Part shown: positions 46,417 through 56,313 of the stretch, piece after piece | Layout of the letters: every line of letters starts with the position of its first letter | Numbering within the stretch: position 1 is the first letter of the stretch | Source of the DNA: Marinomonas sp. CT5 | GTDB taxonomy: Bacteria > Pseudomonadota > Gammaproteobacteria > Pseudomonadales > Marinomonadaceae | Assembly (NCBI RefSeq): GCF_018336975.1 | Contig: NZ_CP025572.1 | Coordinates: 3,473,908 to 3,537,907, forward strand | DNA: 64,000 bases | Direction: 5' to 3' | Notes under the pieces: model-generated | What the model was told of the DNA's origin: nothing | Databases searched by the model: none | What the model saw: only the letters and a program-made list of their open reading frames with translations | Translations under genes and position numbers: made by a program

Positions 46417-47616
46417 TTAAGGGATATCAGCCGTCACATCAAAGCCATAAACCTTATCCAGTTTTGCCTGAATAACCTCTGGCACTAAACGTCCTGCGGC
46501 TTGTAATGCTTTTAGTTTCATCTTACCAAATACACCACCCTGTAGATGGTACAAACCAGCATTAGCTTTCGACATTTGCTGAATCCTAGTTGCTCGTGGT
46601 TTCCGTGTTTGTTCATACTTCCTCAAAGCATCATTCAAAGTGTATCGAGATACATACTCTGCTAGTACGTAAGCATCCTCGATTGCCATTGCCGCACCTT
46701 GCGCCATAAAAGGCAACATTGGATGGCAAGCATCACCAAGTAGAACAACACGACCTTGATACCATGTTGGCAACTCATCTCGACCATTTAACGCCCACAA
46801 AAAGGTACTACTGGCAGACTTTACCAATTCACTTACTTCTGGATGCCAATCAGCAAAGGCTTTCTTCAACTCCTCGACATCGCCCTCCTCACGCCAAGAT
46901 TCGGATTGCCAATCACTGCGTTCTTCCACAGCAACGAAATTCACCTCATCACCACCACGTAAATAATAGCTGACAAAATGACGGCCAGGACCAGCCCAAA
47001 CACAGGCATCGGGTTTGACTTCCACCATCAAGTCTCTCGCCGGAATCACGCCACGCCACGCTACTTGCCCCATAAAAGTTGGACGCTCAATACCCAGCAT
47101 TTGCTCACGTACTTTCGAACGAATACCATCCGCACCGACCACCAAGTCCGCGCCAATCTCACGCCCATCATCAAGCAGCAAACACACTTCATTTGATTCT
47201 GTGGAATCACGATAACCAGAAACGGCCGCATTTAGCACCAACTCAACACCAACCTGTGAACAGGCTTCAGCCAAGACCTGATGTAAATCAGCGCGATGCA
47301 AGTGCCAATAAGGCGCGCCATAGCGGGCTTCTGCGGACTCACCTAAAGCAGATTTAAGAAAATATTCGCCTGTTTTATAATCACGTATCGCGGCACGTTG
47401 TGGTACAAAAGCAAACCGTTGCAGTTCATCTGCCACCCCCAACTTGCGTAGTACTTTCATGGCATTGGGACTCATCTGCAAACCCGCGCCCACCTCACCA
47501 AGACACGCAGTTTGCTCACAAACCGTCACCTTAACGCCACGCTTAGCCAAAGCCAATGCAGCACATAAACCTCCAATTCCCGCACCAGCAATCACAACAC
47601 GATTAACCTGACTCAC
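46417..47616 (-). CDS. FAD-dependent aromatic monooxygenase (salicylate hydroxylase-like)
   Basis: Single-component group A flavoprotein monooxygenase, 399 aa. FAD dinucleotide motif VVIAGAGIGGLCAALALAKR (about 7-26), DG motif VVGADGIRSKVRE (about 160), and GD motif VVLLGDACHPMLPFMAQGAA (about 290-310) are all complete. LQMSPNAMKVLRKLG and HLHRADLHQVL are seen in salicylate 1-hydroxylase and 3-hydroxybenzoate 6-hydroxylase. The true aromatic substrate cannot be told; no ring-cleavage or degradation genes are beside it. Single gene, divergent from the ATP-grasp operon. Confidence 0.88.
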   Translation of the reverse strand: MSQVNRVVIAGAGIGGLCAALALAKRGVKVTVCEQTACLGEVGAGLQMSPNAMKVLRKLGVADELQRFAFVPQRAAIRDYKTGEYFLKSALGESAEARYGAPYWHLHRADLHQVLAEACSQVGVELVLNAAVSGYRDSTESNEVCLLLDDGREIGADLVVGADGIRSKVREQMLGIERPTFMGQVAWRGVIPARDLMVEVKPDACVWAGPGRHFVSYYLRGGDEVNFVAVEERSDWQSESWREEGDVEELKKAFADWHPEVSELVKSASSTFLWALNGRDELPTWYQGRVVLLGDACHPMLPFMAQGAAMAIEDAYVLAEYVSRYTLNDALRKYEQTRKPRATRIQQMSKANAGLYHLQGGVFGKMKLKALQAAGRLVPEVIQAKLDKVYGFDVTADIP

Positions 47617-47747
47617 TCGTTTTTCCTCTTTAAAATGATGCTTTTACAAGAATTTACAGCGCCATAGTAGCGAATTTTGATCTAAAAAGTATCGATCTGT
47701 ATCACACATCTTCAAACAAAAATTCAAAAAATACTTATAAAAAAGTG

Positions 47748-47763
47748 TGGCTCGATCCTTGCT
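47748..47763 (+). promoter_or_regulatory. Sigma54 promoter of the ATP-grasp/alpha-E operon
   Basis: TGGCTCGATCCTTGCT: GG, exactly 10 bp, GC, with one departure from TGGCACG-N4-TTGCT. It lies 185 bp before the first ATG, giving a leader of about 170 nt. It points to control by an enhancer-binding protein (possibly nitrogen-related), but no clear NtrC site is seen. Confidence 0.75.
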
Positions 47764-47774
47764 ATATTTTTCCA

Positions 47775-47947
47775 GTAGTGCGACAACACTATGCATAGCC
47801 TAGCCAATCAAGGTAGTGATATTGCTAGGCTAAACCTTACAAAGCAAAGAAGTCTCCCCGATGTGGGGCGGATGCACCAAAAAAGCACGCGAATGTGTGC
47901 GAGTTTAAGGCACCCACCTCCGGCTTGATAAAGAGAACGAGGTACAT
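47775..47947 (+). promoter_or_regulatory. Structured leader with alternative SD pairing (candidate RNA switch)
   Basis: From the expected sigma54 start to the ATG the leader holds: a perfect 9-bp stem TAGCCTAGC/GCTAGGCTA (47796-47832); CCCC-GATGT-GGGG (47856-47868); GCACGC-GAAT-GTGTGC (47885-47900); and ACCTC (47916-47920) that can pair the Shine-Dalgarno GAGGT (47939-47943). The overlapping CCCAC (47913-47917) can instead pair GTGGG (47863-47867), which would free the ribosome site. These two pairings exclude each other. The rest of 47617-47747 is AT-rich with no gene seen. It matches no riboswitch class I know. Confidence 0.45.
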
Positions 47948-49399
47948 ATGGAAAAACTAACCAGCCATTACCCGTCATCCGATTTTTTTGATGAACTTAT
48001 CGATGACAAAGGCAAACCTAGAAGTCCTGCAAAACAGCTTTTGGGGTATTTAGACAGTCTTTCAGAAGACGAATTAGAAAAAAGACGCCTCACCGCAGAA
48101 GCCACCATACAAGAGATGGGAATCAGCTTCACGGTCTACACAGAAGAAGGCAATATAGACAGGGCATGGCCCTTCGATATTGTTCCCCGAACCATAAAAG
48201 CCTCAGATTGGAAAATAGCAGAATCAGGATTAAAACAACGTCTCACCGCCCTCAACCTTTTCATCAACGACCTCTATCACGACCAAAACGTCATCAAAGA
48301 CGGCATCATCCCAGAACACATCATTAAAGATTCCAAAAACTTCAGGCCTGAATGCATTGGTGTATCACCAGCTCATGGCGTTTGGGCACACATTTGTGGA
48401 ACAGATCTAGTACGAGATGAAAATGGCGACTTCTTTGTTTTAGAAGATAACTTACGAGTGCCTTCTGGCGTATCCTACATGTTAGAGAACCGTGCCATCA
48501 CCAAACGCGTTTTACCTGAGTTGTTTGAAAATGAGTCTATCCTACCGGTTGATTCTTACACTTCGCAGTTATTTGACACCCTAGCCGCTTTATCACCGCG
48601 GGATATAGAAAACCCTGAAATTGTTGTATTAACACCAGGAATATATAACTCAGCCTACTTTGAACACGCTTTTTTAGCCCAACAAATGGGGACAGAGCTG
48701 GTCGAAGGTAGCGACTTATTTGTCGACAGTGACGACTGTGTTTACATGAAAACAATTGATGGTCCTGAGCGAGTTGATGTTATTTATCGTCGCATTGATG
48801 ATTTGTTTATTGACCCCGAAGCCTTCGACCCCGAATCTGTTTTAGGTGTTGCTGGATTAATGAGAGCTTGGCGCAAAGGTAATGTCGCCTTAGCCAATGC
48901 TCCAGGAGCTGGCGTTGCCGATGACAAAGTGGTTTATGCTTATGTGCCGGATCTTATTCGTTATTACCTAAAAGAAGAGCCCATTCTGAAAAATGTTGAA
49001 ACCTTCTTATGTGATGATCCAGAACAACGCGCTTACGTACTTGAAAATTTAGATAAATTGGTTGTCAAACCTGCCAACGAATCCGGCGGTTATGGCATGT
49101 TAGTTGGCCCACATTCCACCAAAAAAGAACAGGCCTTATTTGCGGAATTAATAACCAAGCATCCACGAAATTACATAGCTCAACCAACGCTAAAACTATC
49201 GACCGCACCCACTTTAATTTCCAAAGGTGCTTTAGAACCTCGCCACTTAGATCTTAGACCTTTCATATTACAAGCCAAAGACACCTACGTCACGACTGGT
49301 GGCCTAACTCGTGTGGCAATGAAAAAAGGTTCCTTGGTCGTTAATTCGTCACAAGGTGGTGGTAGTAAAGATACTTGGATCGTTGAAACTAAGGGGTAA
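47948..49399 (+). CDS. Circularly permuted ATP-grasp protein (DUF404/DUF407)
   Basis: Predicted ATP-dependent amide/peptide ligase of the COG2308 circularly permuted ATP-grasp family, 483 aa. Active-looking motifs: FFVLEDNLRVPSGVSYMLEN at about 163-182 (acidic EDN), VDVIYRRIDDLFIDPE, LVVKPANESGGYGMLVGP at 371-388 (nucleotide lysine and Gly-rich loop), and GGGSKDTWIVET at the C-terminus. GAGG lies before the ATG. First gene of a five-gene operon with alpha-E and transglutaminase-like partners; comparative genomics (Iyer, Aravind and co-workers) predicted such sets make and process an amide-linked peptide or tag. I know of no solved substrate. Confidence 0.92.
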   Translation: MEKLTSHYPSSDFFDELIDDKGKPRSPAKQLLGYLDSLSEDELEKRRLTAEATIQEMGISFTVYTEEGNIDRAWPFDIVPRTIKASDWKIAESGLKQRLTALNLFINDLYHDQNVIKDGIIPEHIIKDSKNFRPECIGVSPAHGVWAHICGTDLVRDENGDFFVLEDNLRVPSGVSYMLENRAITKRVLPELFENESILPVDSYTSQLFDTLAALSPRDIENPEIVVLTPGIYNSAYFEHAFLAQQMGTELVEGSDLFVDSDDCVYMKTIDGPERVDVIYRRIDDLFIDPEAFDPESVLGVAGLMRAWRKGNVALANAPGAGVADDKVVYAYVPDLIRYYLKEEPILKNVETFLCDDPEQRAYVLENLDKLVVKPANESGGYGMLVGPHSTKKEQALFAELITKHPRNYIAQPTLKLSTAPTLISKGALEPRHLDLRPFILQAKDTYVTTGGLTRVAMKKGSLVVNSSQGGGSKDTWIVETKG

Positions 49400-49404
49400 T
49401 CATC

Positions 49405-50349
49405 ATGTTATCTAGAGTCGCAGAACGCTTATATTGGACAGCACGATACTTAGAACGTGTTGAAAACACGGCTCGATTAGTGAGTGTCTACGATGACTTA
49501 CTATTCGACCTGCCTAAAGACATTGCCGTTTCTTGGTATAACCTAATAGAAATATTAAGCGGTGAAGAAACCTTTGAACAACGCTATAAAGTCAAAGACG
49601 AACGCAACGTGGTGAAATTTCTCCTTGCAGACGACACAAACGCCAGTTCTGTTCTGTCATCATTAAAAATGGTTAGAGAAAACATTCGCACCACCCGTGA
49701 TGTAGTGCCAAAAGAAACATGGGAGCTGATAAACGAATTAGTTCTGTATGCTCAACAAAATATCAAACAGGGTATTAACCGCTCCGAACGCCACCTTTTT
49801 TTAAATACTATTATTGAAGGTTGCCAAAAAATCATTGGTCTTTTAGCCGGTACCATGAGCCGCGATAGTGGTTGGCATTTCCTCATTATGGGGCGCTATC
49901 TAGAGCGCGCCGACATGGGAACCCGTATTTTAGATGCAGCCGTCTCTTTGATGTTGCAGTCCGAACCTGAAGCACGCATACAATTAGGGCAAGTGACATG
50001 GTCAAAAGTACTGAAATCCCAAAGTGCTTATCTTGACTACCGTCGAACCGTTAGAACGTCTATCAACGGAGCAAAAGCGACCACATTCTTAATGAACGAT
50101 CCTTGCTTTCCTCGATCTCTTGCCTACTGTTTAGGTCAAATCGGTGAAGCTGCGACAAAATTACCGCATGACACTCTAATCGCCTCTAAAGTCGATAAAC
50201 TTTTAACCTTCGACTACCCAATCAAGAGTTCCGAAGATTTGGATGAAGACTTCCATAATCATCTTAATGATATACAGATTGCCATTATTGAAATAAACCA
50301 CCAGATCACCGAAAACTGGTTTCATTTTCGGCAAGGAGACGCGGCATGA
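49405..50349 (+). CDS. Alpha-E domain protein (DUF403)
   Basis: All-helical protein of the alpha-E (COG2307) family, 314 aa, named for a conserved ER motif, seen here as ERLYWTARYLERVENTARL at residues 7-25, and later as FLIMGRYLERADMGTRILD. Biochemical role unknown; it always travels with the permuted ATP-grasp proteins and is thought to help bind or modify their product. It begins 5 bp after the ATP-grasp stop and its stop overlaps the next start as ATGA, so the three proteins are probably made in fixed ratio. Confidence 0.92.
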   Translation: MLSRVAERLYWTARYLERVENTARLVSVYDDLLFDLPKDIAVSWYNLIEILSGEETFEQRYKVKDERNVVKFLLADDTNASSVLSSLKMVRENIRTTRDVVPKETWELINELVLYAQQNIKQGINRSERHLFLNTIIEGCQKIIGLLAGTMSRDSGWHFLIMGRYLERADMGTRILDAAVSLMLQSEPEARIQLGQVTWSKVLKSQSAYLDYRRTVRTSINGAKATTFLMNDPCFPRSLAYCLGQIGEAATKLPHDTLIASKVDKLLTFDYPIKSSEDLDEDFHNHLNDIQIAIIEINHQITENWFHFRQGDAA

Positions 50350-53300
50350 CTATTAGAGTCGCAATACAGCACAAAACTACCTATGAGTTCGATCGTTTTA
50401 TCAACGTAGCACCTCATGTTTTAAGACTACAACCCGCGGCACATTCACGTACTAAGATTCATGCTTACTCGCTGAAAGTGCTACCAGAAACGCATTTTAT
50501 CAATGTGCAACAAGATCCATTTGGTAACTTTCAAACTCGCTTAGTCTTTCCAGAGAAGACAAATAAACTTGAGTTTTATGTGGAAGTCATCGCCGATATG
50601 ACGGTGATCAACCCATTCGATTTCTTTGTTGAAAGTTACGCAGAAGAATACCCCTTTGCCTATGACAAGGCCTTGAAGAAAGAGCTCGAACCCTACTTAC
50701 AAGTTACCGAATCTTGTTCTTTATTAGACAAATGGCTATCAACAGTCGACCGTAAAAACACGCCAATTAATGACTTTCTAGTGTCAATCAACAGTCGTTT
50801 AGCCGCCGAAATTGGCTATGGCATTCGGTTAGAACCGGGCGTTCAAACCTGTGAAGAAACGCTCACTCTAAAAAAAGGCTCTTGTCGAGATACCTCGTGG
50901 CTATTAGTTCAGATACTTCGAAGCTTAGGTTTAGCAGCACGTTTTGCATCAGGTTATCTGGTGCAGCTCACTGCCGATGTAAAAGCACTTGATGGACCAT
51001 CCGGCCCGGAAGAAGATTTCACTGACTTACATGCTTGGTGTGAAGTCTTTTTACCAGGGGCAGGCTGGGTTGGCCTAGACCCAACCTCTGGTTTATTCGC
51101 AGGCGAAGGTCATATTCCGTTAGCTTGCACACCAGAACCCGCTTCAGCGGCACCAATCACAGGCTTTGTCGACGAATGTGAATGTGAGTTTAGCTACAGC
51201 AACATAGTGACTCGTATCCATGAAGATCCACGGGTAACCAAACCTTATGCTGAAGGCGAATGGGACACGATCAAAGCCCTAGGTTTTGCCGTCGACAAAC
51301 AACTTGAAGAAGGTGATGTTCGTCTGACAATGGGGGGCGAGCCAACCTTTGTTTCCATTGATGATATGGATTCAGAACAATGGAATACAGGCGCATTGGG
51401 TGCAGAAAAACTGAAGTTAGCCAAAGACTTGCTGATCAAAATGAAGCAAGAATTCGGCGCTAACGGCCTACTTCATTATGGTCAAGGCAAATGGTATCCA
51501 GGAGAAGAAGTGCCACGTTGGGCACTTGGGTGTTTCTGGCGTACTGACGGCCAAGCTCTGTGGAATGACGCCAAATATTTAGCGCGTGTCGATAAGGACT
51601 ACAAACACACCATCAAAGAGGCACAAGCCTTTGGCGAATTGTTATGTGAAAAGCTTTCGCTGGATAAACAATATCTTCAAAGCACTTATGAAGACACACT
51701 GTATTACTTATGGATGGAACAATCGCTACCAGCGGATGCGGATCCAACCAAAGCAGACTTAAAAGACGACCTAGAACGCCGCCGTCTAGCAAAACTGCTT
51801 AGCCGTGGTTTAAGTACCACGACTGGATTTGTTTTACCTTTAGAATTCGATACGGTAAGCAATCGTTGGAACAGCTCTCTATGGCCAATGCGCAGTGATG
51901 TCATTACCTTAATACCAGGCGACAGCCCAATGGGCTATCGTTTACCACTGAATTCTTTGCCCGCACAAGCCGAAGAGGACCGTATCCCAGAACGCGACCC
52001 CTTCGATCCTCGTCAGCCTTTGGCAAATAAAAAAGACAATGCTGTCTTAGACAGCGTGGCCAAACAGCATTTTGCTAAAAAACCAGCAAAAACTGCCTTA
52101 GCCCCTGAAAAAACACTGAAAAATGTGATTCGCACGACCTTATGTATTGAACCTCGCGACGGTCGCTTGCATATATTTATGCCTCCAATGACACATCTCG
52201 AACATTTTGTTGATGTGCTCAATCAGCTTGAAGCCGTTGCGAAAGACCTTGAATTGCCAATTGTTATTGAAGGCTATGAGCCTCCGAAAGATCCGCGTTT
52301 GCAGAAGTTCCTAATCACACCAGATCCAGGTGTTATCGAGGTAAATATACACCCCGCTGCAAGCTGGCAAGAGTTGGTTCACAATACCGAAACCCTATAT
52401 CACCAAGCTTACCTTTCCCGCCTAGGGGCAGAAAAGTTCATGCTCGATGGTCGCCACACTGGGACTGGTGGTGGTAACCATGTGACTCTAGGAGGTCGCA
52501 CACCAGCAGACAGTCCGTTATTGAGACGCCCTGAATTACTCCAAAGTCTAGTGACTTTCTGGCAGCATCACCCGGGCCTGTCTTACCTTTTCTCGGGCAT
52601 GTTTATTGGTCCAACCAGTCAAGCGCCACGCCCAGACGAGGGCCGTGATGAAGCCTTGTATGAGATGGAAATCGCCTTTCAAAACATGCCTGAAGGTTTA
52701 GTCGATGAGCCTTGGCTAGCCGATCGTTTAATGCGTAATTTGTTAGTGGATATCACCGGCAATACCCATCGCTCTGAATTCTGTATCGATAAACTTTATG
52801 CTGCTGGCAGCGCCAGTGGTCGTCAAGGCCTATTAGAATTCCGTGGTTTTGAAATGCCGCCACACCCGCATATGTCCCTGGTGCAAATGCTGTTGTTACG
52901 TTGTTTAGTCGCACGCTTCTGGAAAGAACCGTACAAAAAACCGTTAGTTCGCTGGGGCACCAGCTTGCATGACAAATTCATGCTACCGCATTTTGTTTGG
53001 CAAGATGTAAAAGAAGTGGTCGAAGACCTTCAACGTCATGGCTTCCCGTTCAAACTAGAATGGTTGGCTCCATTTGAAGAATTCCGCTTTCCACATTATG
53101 GTCGTCAACAAATTGATGATATGGAAATCGAGCTTCGTTGGGCAATTGAACCTTGGCATGTACTTGGTGAAGAAATCACAGGGTCAGGTACCGCTCGTTA
53201 TGTAGACTCGTCCGTTGAACGTTTGCAAGTGAAACTATCAGGCTTAACTGATGGACGCTATGTACTGAGCTGTAACGGTCGTCGAGTGCCGATTCGTTCT

Positions 53301-53705
53301 ACTGGGCGCAAAGGCGAATACGTCGGTGCCGTTCGTTATAAAGCTTGGGCGCCACCTTCAGCGTTACATCCAACGTTAGGAATCGATACGCCCCTTGTGT
53401 TTGATTTAATTGATACATGGAATGGATTGTCTGTTGGCGGTTGCACATATCATGTATCTCATCCTGGCGGACGAACCTATGACAATGTGCCTGTAAACAG
53501 CAATGAGGCGGAAGCCCGTCGAGTAAACCGTTTTTGGGATCATGGTTTCACTCAAGGTACATTATCACCACCACCCGCCTTCAGTGCATTACGCTCTTTT
53601 TATCCAAATGGCGACGAGCCTCGCGCTATGTCACCACCAGCCGAAGAGCCAATGAACGAATATCCGCATACATTAGATCTAAGGAAGCAGTATAATGTTC
53701 TCTAA
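50346..53705 (+). CDS. Transglutaminase-like protein fused to DUF2126
   Basis: Large 1119-aa protein. The N-terminal 290 residues are a bacterial transglutaminase domain with a beta N-extension: catalytic triad Cys180 in KKGSCRDTSW, His229 in DLHAWCEVFL, Asp245 in WVGLDPTSG. The remaining 800 residues are the DUF2126 (COG4196) domain: LTMGGEPTFVSIDDMDSEQW, HYGQGKWYPGEEVPRWALGC, RHTGTGGGNHVTLGGRTPAD, NTHRSEFCIDKLYAAGS, LLEFRGFEMPPHPHMS. Some of these (EFCIDKLY, GGNHVTLGG) recall glutamine-synthetase-like ligase folds, an inference. The start overlaps the alpha-E stop as ATGA. It probably hydrolyses or transfers an amide bond made by the ATP-grasp partner. Confidence 0.92.
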   Translation: MTIRVAIQHKTTYEFDRFINVAPHVLRLQPAAHSRTKIHAYSLKVLPETHFINVQQDPFGNFQTRLVFPEKTNKLEFYVEVIADMTVINPFDFFVESYAEEYPFAYDKALKKELEPYLQVTESCSLLDKWLSTVDRKNTPINDFLVSINSRLAAEIGYGIRLEPGVQTCEETLTLKKGSCRDTSWLLVQILRSLGLAARFASGYLVQLTADVKALDGPSGPEEDFTDLHAWCEVFLPGAGWVGLDPTSGLFAGEGHIPLACTPEPASAAPITGFVDECECEFSYSNIVTRIHEDPRVTKPYAEGEWDTIKALGFAVDKQLEEGDVRLTMGGEPTFVSIDDMDSEQWNTGALGAEKLKLAKDLLIKMKQEFGANGLLHYGQGKWYPGEEVPRWALGCFWRTDGQALWNDAKYLARVDKDYKHTIKEAQAFGELLCEKLSLDKQYLQSTYEDTLYYLWMEQSLPADADPTKADLKDDLERRRLAKLLSRGLSTTTGFVLPLEFDTVSNRWNSSLWPMRSDVITLIPGDSPMGYRLPLNSLPAQAEEDRIPERDPFDPRQPLANKKDNAVLDSVAKQHFAKKPAKTALAPEKTLKNVIRTTLCIEPRDGRLHIFMPPMTHLEHFVDVLNQLEAVAKDLELPIVIEGYEPPKDPRLQKFLITPDPGVIEVNIHPAASWQELVHNTETLYHQAYLSRLGAEKFMLDGRHTGTGGGNHVTLGGRTPADSPLLRRPELLQSLVTFWQHHPGLSYLFSGMFIGPTSQAPRPDEGRDEALYEMEIAFQNMPEGLVDEPWLADRLMRNLLVDITGNTHRSEFCIDKLYAAGSASGRQGLLEFRGFEMPPHPHMSLVQMLLLRCLVARFWKEPYKKPLVRWGTSLHDKFMLPHFVWQDVKEVVEDLQRHGFPFKLEWLAPFEEFRFPHYGRQQIDDMEIELRWAIEPWHVLGEEITGSGTARYVDSSVERLQVKLSGLTDGRYVLSCNGRRVPIRSTGRKGEYVGAVRYKAWAPPSALHPTLGIDTPLVFDLIDTWNGLSVGGCTYHVSHPGGRTYDNVPVNSNEAEARRVNRFWDHGFTQGTLSPPPAFSALRSFYPNGDEPRAMSPPAEEPMNEYPHTLDLRKQYNVL

Positions 53706-53733
53706 TAATTAATTTTTTAGGCTCAAGCTCATT

Positions 53734-56313
53734 ATGCAACTTCAAACAGGTACCTTTGTAACGTCGGTGATTGATGAAAAGCCGACGTTATCTACCGCCT
53801 ATGATAAACCGATAAACGCTTATGATGAGGCCTTCACGGAAGATCGCCAACCGCGCGCGCATTGGGAATCCTTTCTGCGCAACATAAGCAATAACTCAGA
53901 CGAAGAAGTACTCGACCGCCAACGTCGTGCTCAGCGCATACTTCGTGAAGACGGAGCGACCTATAATTTAACCAGCGACCCACTTACGCCAAGTGTTTGG
54001 TCGCTGGACCTTATTCCCAATATTATTCCGACTAATGAATGGCTTGTCATTGAACAAGGTTTAGCCCAACGATCAAATCTATTCGATCTCATTTTAAAAG
54101 ATCTTTATGGTCCACAAGAACTACTAAAGAACGGCATAATACCTGCTGAAATTATCTTTAGTCATCCTGGATTTTTACGCCAATGCCATGGCATTATGGT
54201 CCCAGGTGCACACCAATTATTACATCACGCCGTCGATCTGGTCCGAGATCACCTAGGCCAATTTCAGGTTATTGGTGATCGTACCCAAGCCCCTACTGGC
54301 GCAGGCTATGCACTAGAAAACCGTACCGTTGTGTCACGCGTCATTCCAAATAGCTTCCGAGACAATCAAGTTCGTCGCCTTGCCGGATTTTTTCAATCCT
54401 TTAAAAATATGTTGACCTCTCTTGCCAGTCAATGGACAGACACACCACGCATTGTCATGCTGTCTCCTGGCGCTTATAGCAGCACTTACTTCGAGCAAGC
54501 CTACTTATCAAACTACCTTGGTTTTCCATTAGTACAAGGCAGCGACTTAACGGTCCGCAATGGTGCAGTGTGGATGAAATCACTAAACGGCTTGGCTCGA
54601 GTGGATGTCATATTACGCCGAGTCGATGACGCCTACTGTGATCAAGCAGAATTAAGAGCCGATTCATTCCTTGGTGTTCCTGGGCTTTTAGAGGTTGTGC
54701 GTGCTGGTAATGTCGTACTCGCTAACCCATTAGGCAGCGGCATTTTGGAAGCTCCGGCATTGGTTAAGTTTTTACCAGCAATCAGCAATTTTTTGATCGG
54801 CGAACCGCTTTCTTTGCCATCCGTCAATACTTGGTGGTGTGGTGATAAAGACGATTTAAATTATGTCATTGCCAATCTTAATAACCTGATTATTAAACCC
54901 GCAATACGTCGTCATGACAGCAATAGCATTTACGGTCACACGTTAAACGAAAAACAAAAGCTCAGTACGATAGAGAAAATTAAAACAGCACCTCACCTTT
55001 ACACGGCGCAAAGTTACGTGCCAGGTTCCATGTCACCTATTTGGTTAGACGGCAAAATACAAGCCAGACCGAGTCTACTAAGAACATTTACCGTTGCTAA
55101 TCCAACTGGCTTCACAGTGATGCCTGGCGGTTTATCTCGTTCCGGTGAATCGTTAAAAGAAAACATTGTCACCAATATGTCTAACTCTAAAAGTAAAGAC
55201 ACTTGGGTCATCTCTGCCGAGCCAGAAGTACAGAACACCTTAATCAATGACCAAGTCTTATTGCAGGACGAAGCGTTACAGGCAAATTTACCAAGTCGAG
55301 TAGTGGAAAACTTATTCTGGATGGGTCGCTATGCCGAACGAGCAGAAATAAGCATGCGCCTATTAAGAACCATTTTTAAACAAATGAATGGCATTGATCC
55401 TTTACCGGAAGAAAGCCGACGCATGTTGCTTGAAATTGCCTCAACCCAAACAGGTTGCCTGCCAGGCTTTATGGAAGCCGATGACAATATGTTTGCCAAC
55501 CCTGAAGCCGAACTTATTTCTATTATTACTGATGGCAGCCGAGCTGGATCGGTGAAAGCCAACTTGCAAGCCATGCTAAGCTGTGGTGAACAAGTCAAAG
55601 AAATGCTTTCTGCCGATACTCGAATTATTATCAATGAGCTACGTGATCATATCCATGAATTAGATCGTGCCTACACCAATGGTTTACCTTCTGCACCAGA
55701 AGAGTCATTAGACAGTCTGGTAACCTCACTATTGGCTCTGTCAGGACTGAATCACGAAAGTATGCTGCGCGGACTCGACTGGACCTTCCAGGAAATTGGT
55801 CGACGTACCGAACGTGCCTTGCAAACGGCAACCTTACTTCGTTCAGCTCTAACCAAATCATTGCCATCTATGCCACAGCAACAAATTCTTGAGTCCGTAT
55901 TATTAAGCGTAGAAGCACTTATCTCTTTCCGTCGTCGCTACCGTAATCGCGCTCGTGTAGCGTATGGATTAGATCTCTTAATGATTGATGGTACAAATCC
56001 TCGCTCTTTGTTTTACCAAGTCAATCAACTACGTAAATACATAAAAGAATTGCCTAGAAATGAATCCACCACAGCTGGCTTAAGCCCAGAAAATAAAATC
56101 ATTTTGAAGTCACTAAATGATATCCAACTGGCCGACCTGGAAGAGCTTGCCAAAGTCGATACAGAAAGCCAAAGTCGTCCAAAATTGGCACAACTCATGA
56201 CCGAGTTTTTAGAGCAACTAGAGCAATTTACCGTCCTCATTAGCGATAAATATTTCGATCATACCGCTGGCCCACAGTCTTTGACTGAAGCGACCCGAGG
56301 AACAAGTCTATGA
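53734..56313 (+). CDS. Fused permuted ATP-grasp and alpha-E protein (degenerate ATP-grasp loop)
   Basis: 859-aa fusion repeating in one chain the two upstream genes. Residues about 50-490 are the circularly permuted ATP-grasp domain (PNIIPTNEWLVIEQGLAQR, VMLSPGAYSSTYFEQAYLS, VDVILRRVDDAYCDQAELR, KSKDTWVISAE). Residues about 512-850 are alpha-E (LPSRVVENLFWMGRYAERAE, RTERALQTATLLRSALTKS). Against the stand-alone copy, EDNLRVPSG reads GDRTQAPTG (181-189) and KPANESGGYG reads KPAIRRHDSNSIYG (388-401), so the glycine loop and an acidic residue are lost. It may be a non-catalytic partner or have another chemistry. It starts 28 bp after the DUF2126 gene and its stop overlaps the next start as ATGA. 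Confidence 0.92.
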   Translation: MQLQTGTFVTSVIDEKPTLSTAYDKPINAYDEAFTEDRQPRAHWESFLRNISNNSDEEVLDRQRRAQRILREDGATYNLTSDPLTPSVWSLDLIPNIIPTNEWLVIEQGLAQRSNLFDLILKDLYGPQELLKNGIIPAEIIFSHPGFLRQCHGIMVPGAHQLLHHAVDLVRDHLGQFQVIGDRTQAPTGAGYALENRTVVSRVIPNSFRDNQVRRLAGFFQSFKNMLTSLASQWTDTPRIVMLSPGAYSSTYFEQAYLSNYLGFPLVQGSDLTVRNGAVWMKSLNGLARVDVILRRVDDAYCDQAELRADSFLGVPGLLEVVRAGNVVLANPLGSGILEAPALVKFLPAISNFLIGEPLSLPSVNTWWCGDKDDLNYVIANLNNLIIKPAIRRHDSNSIYGHTLNEKQKLSTIEKIKTAPHLYTAQSYVPGSMSPIWLDGKIQARPSLLRTFTVANPTGFTVMPGGLSRSGESLKENIVTNMSNSKSKDTWVISAEPEVQNTLINDQVLLQDEALQANLPSRVVENLFWMGRYAERAEISMRLLRTIFKQMNGIDPLPEESRRMLLEIASTQTGCLPGFMEADDNMFANPEAELISIITDGSRAGSVKANLQAMLSCGEQVKEMLSADTRIIINELRDHIHELDRAYTNGLPSAPEESLDSLVTSLLALSGLNHESMLRGLDWTFQEIGRRTERALQTATLLRSALTKSLPSMPQQQILESVLLSVEALISFRRRYRNRARVAYGLDLLMIDGTNPRSLFYQVNQLRKYIKELPRNESTTAGLSPENKIILKSLNDIQLADLEELAKVDTESQSRPKLAQLMTEFLEQLEQFTVLISDKYFDHTAGPQSLTEATRGTSL

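Noticed and set aside
47871..47889. NtrC-type binding site in the ATP-grasp operon leader
   Set aside because: TGCACC is present but the matching GGTGCA half is not, and the site would be downstream of the promoter.
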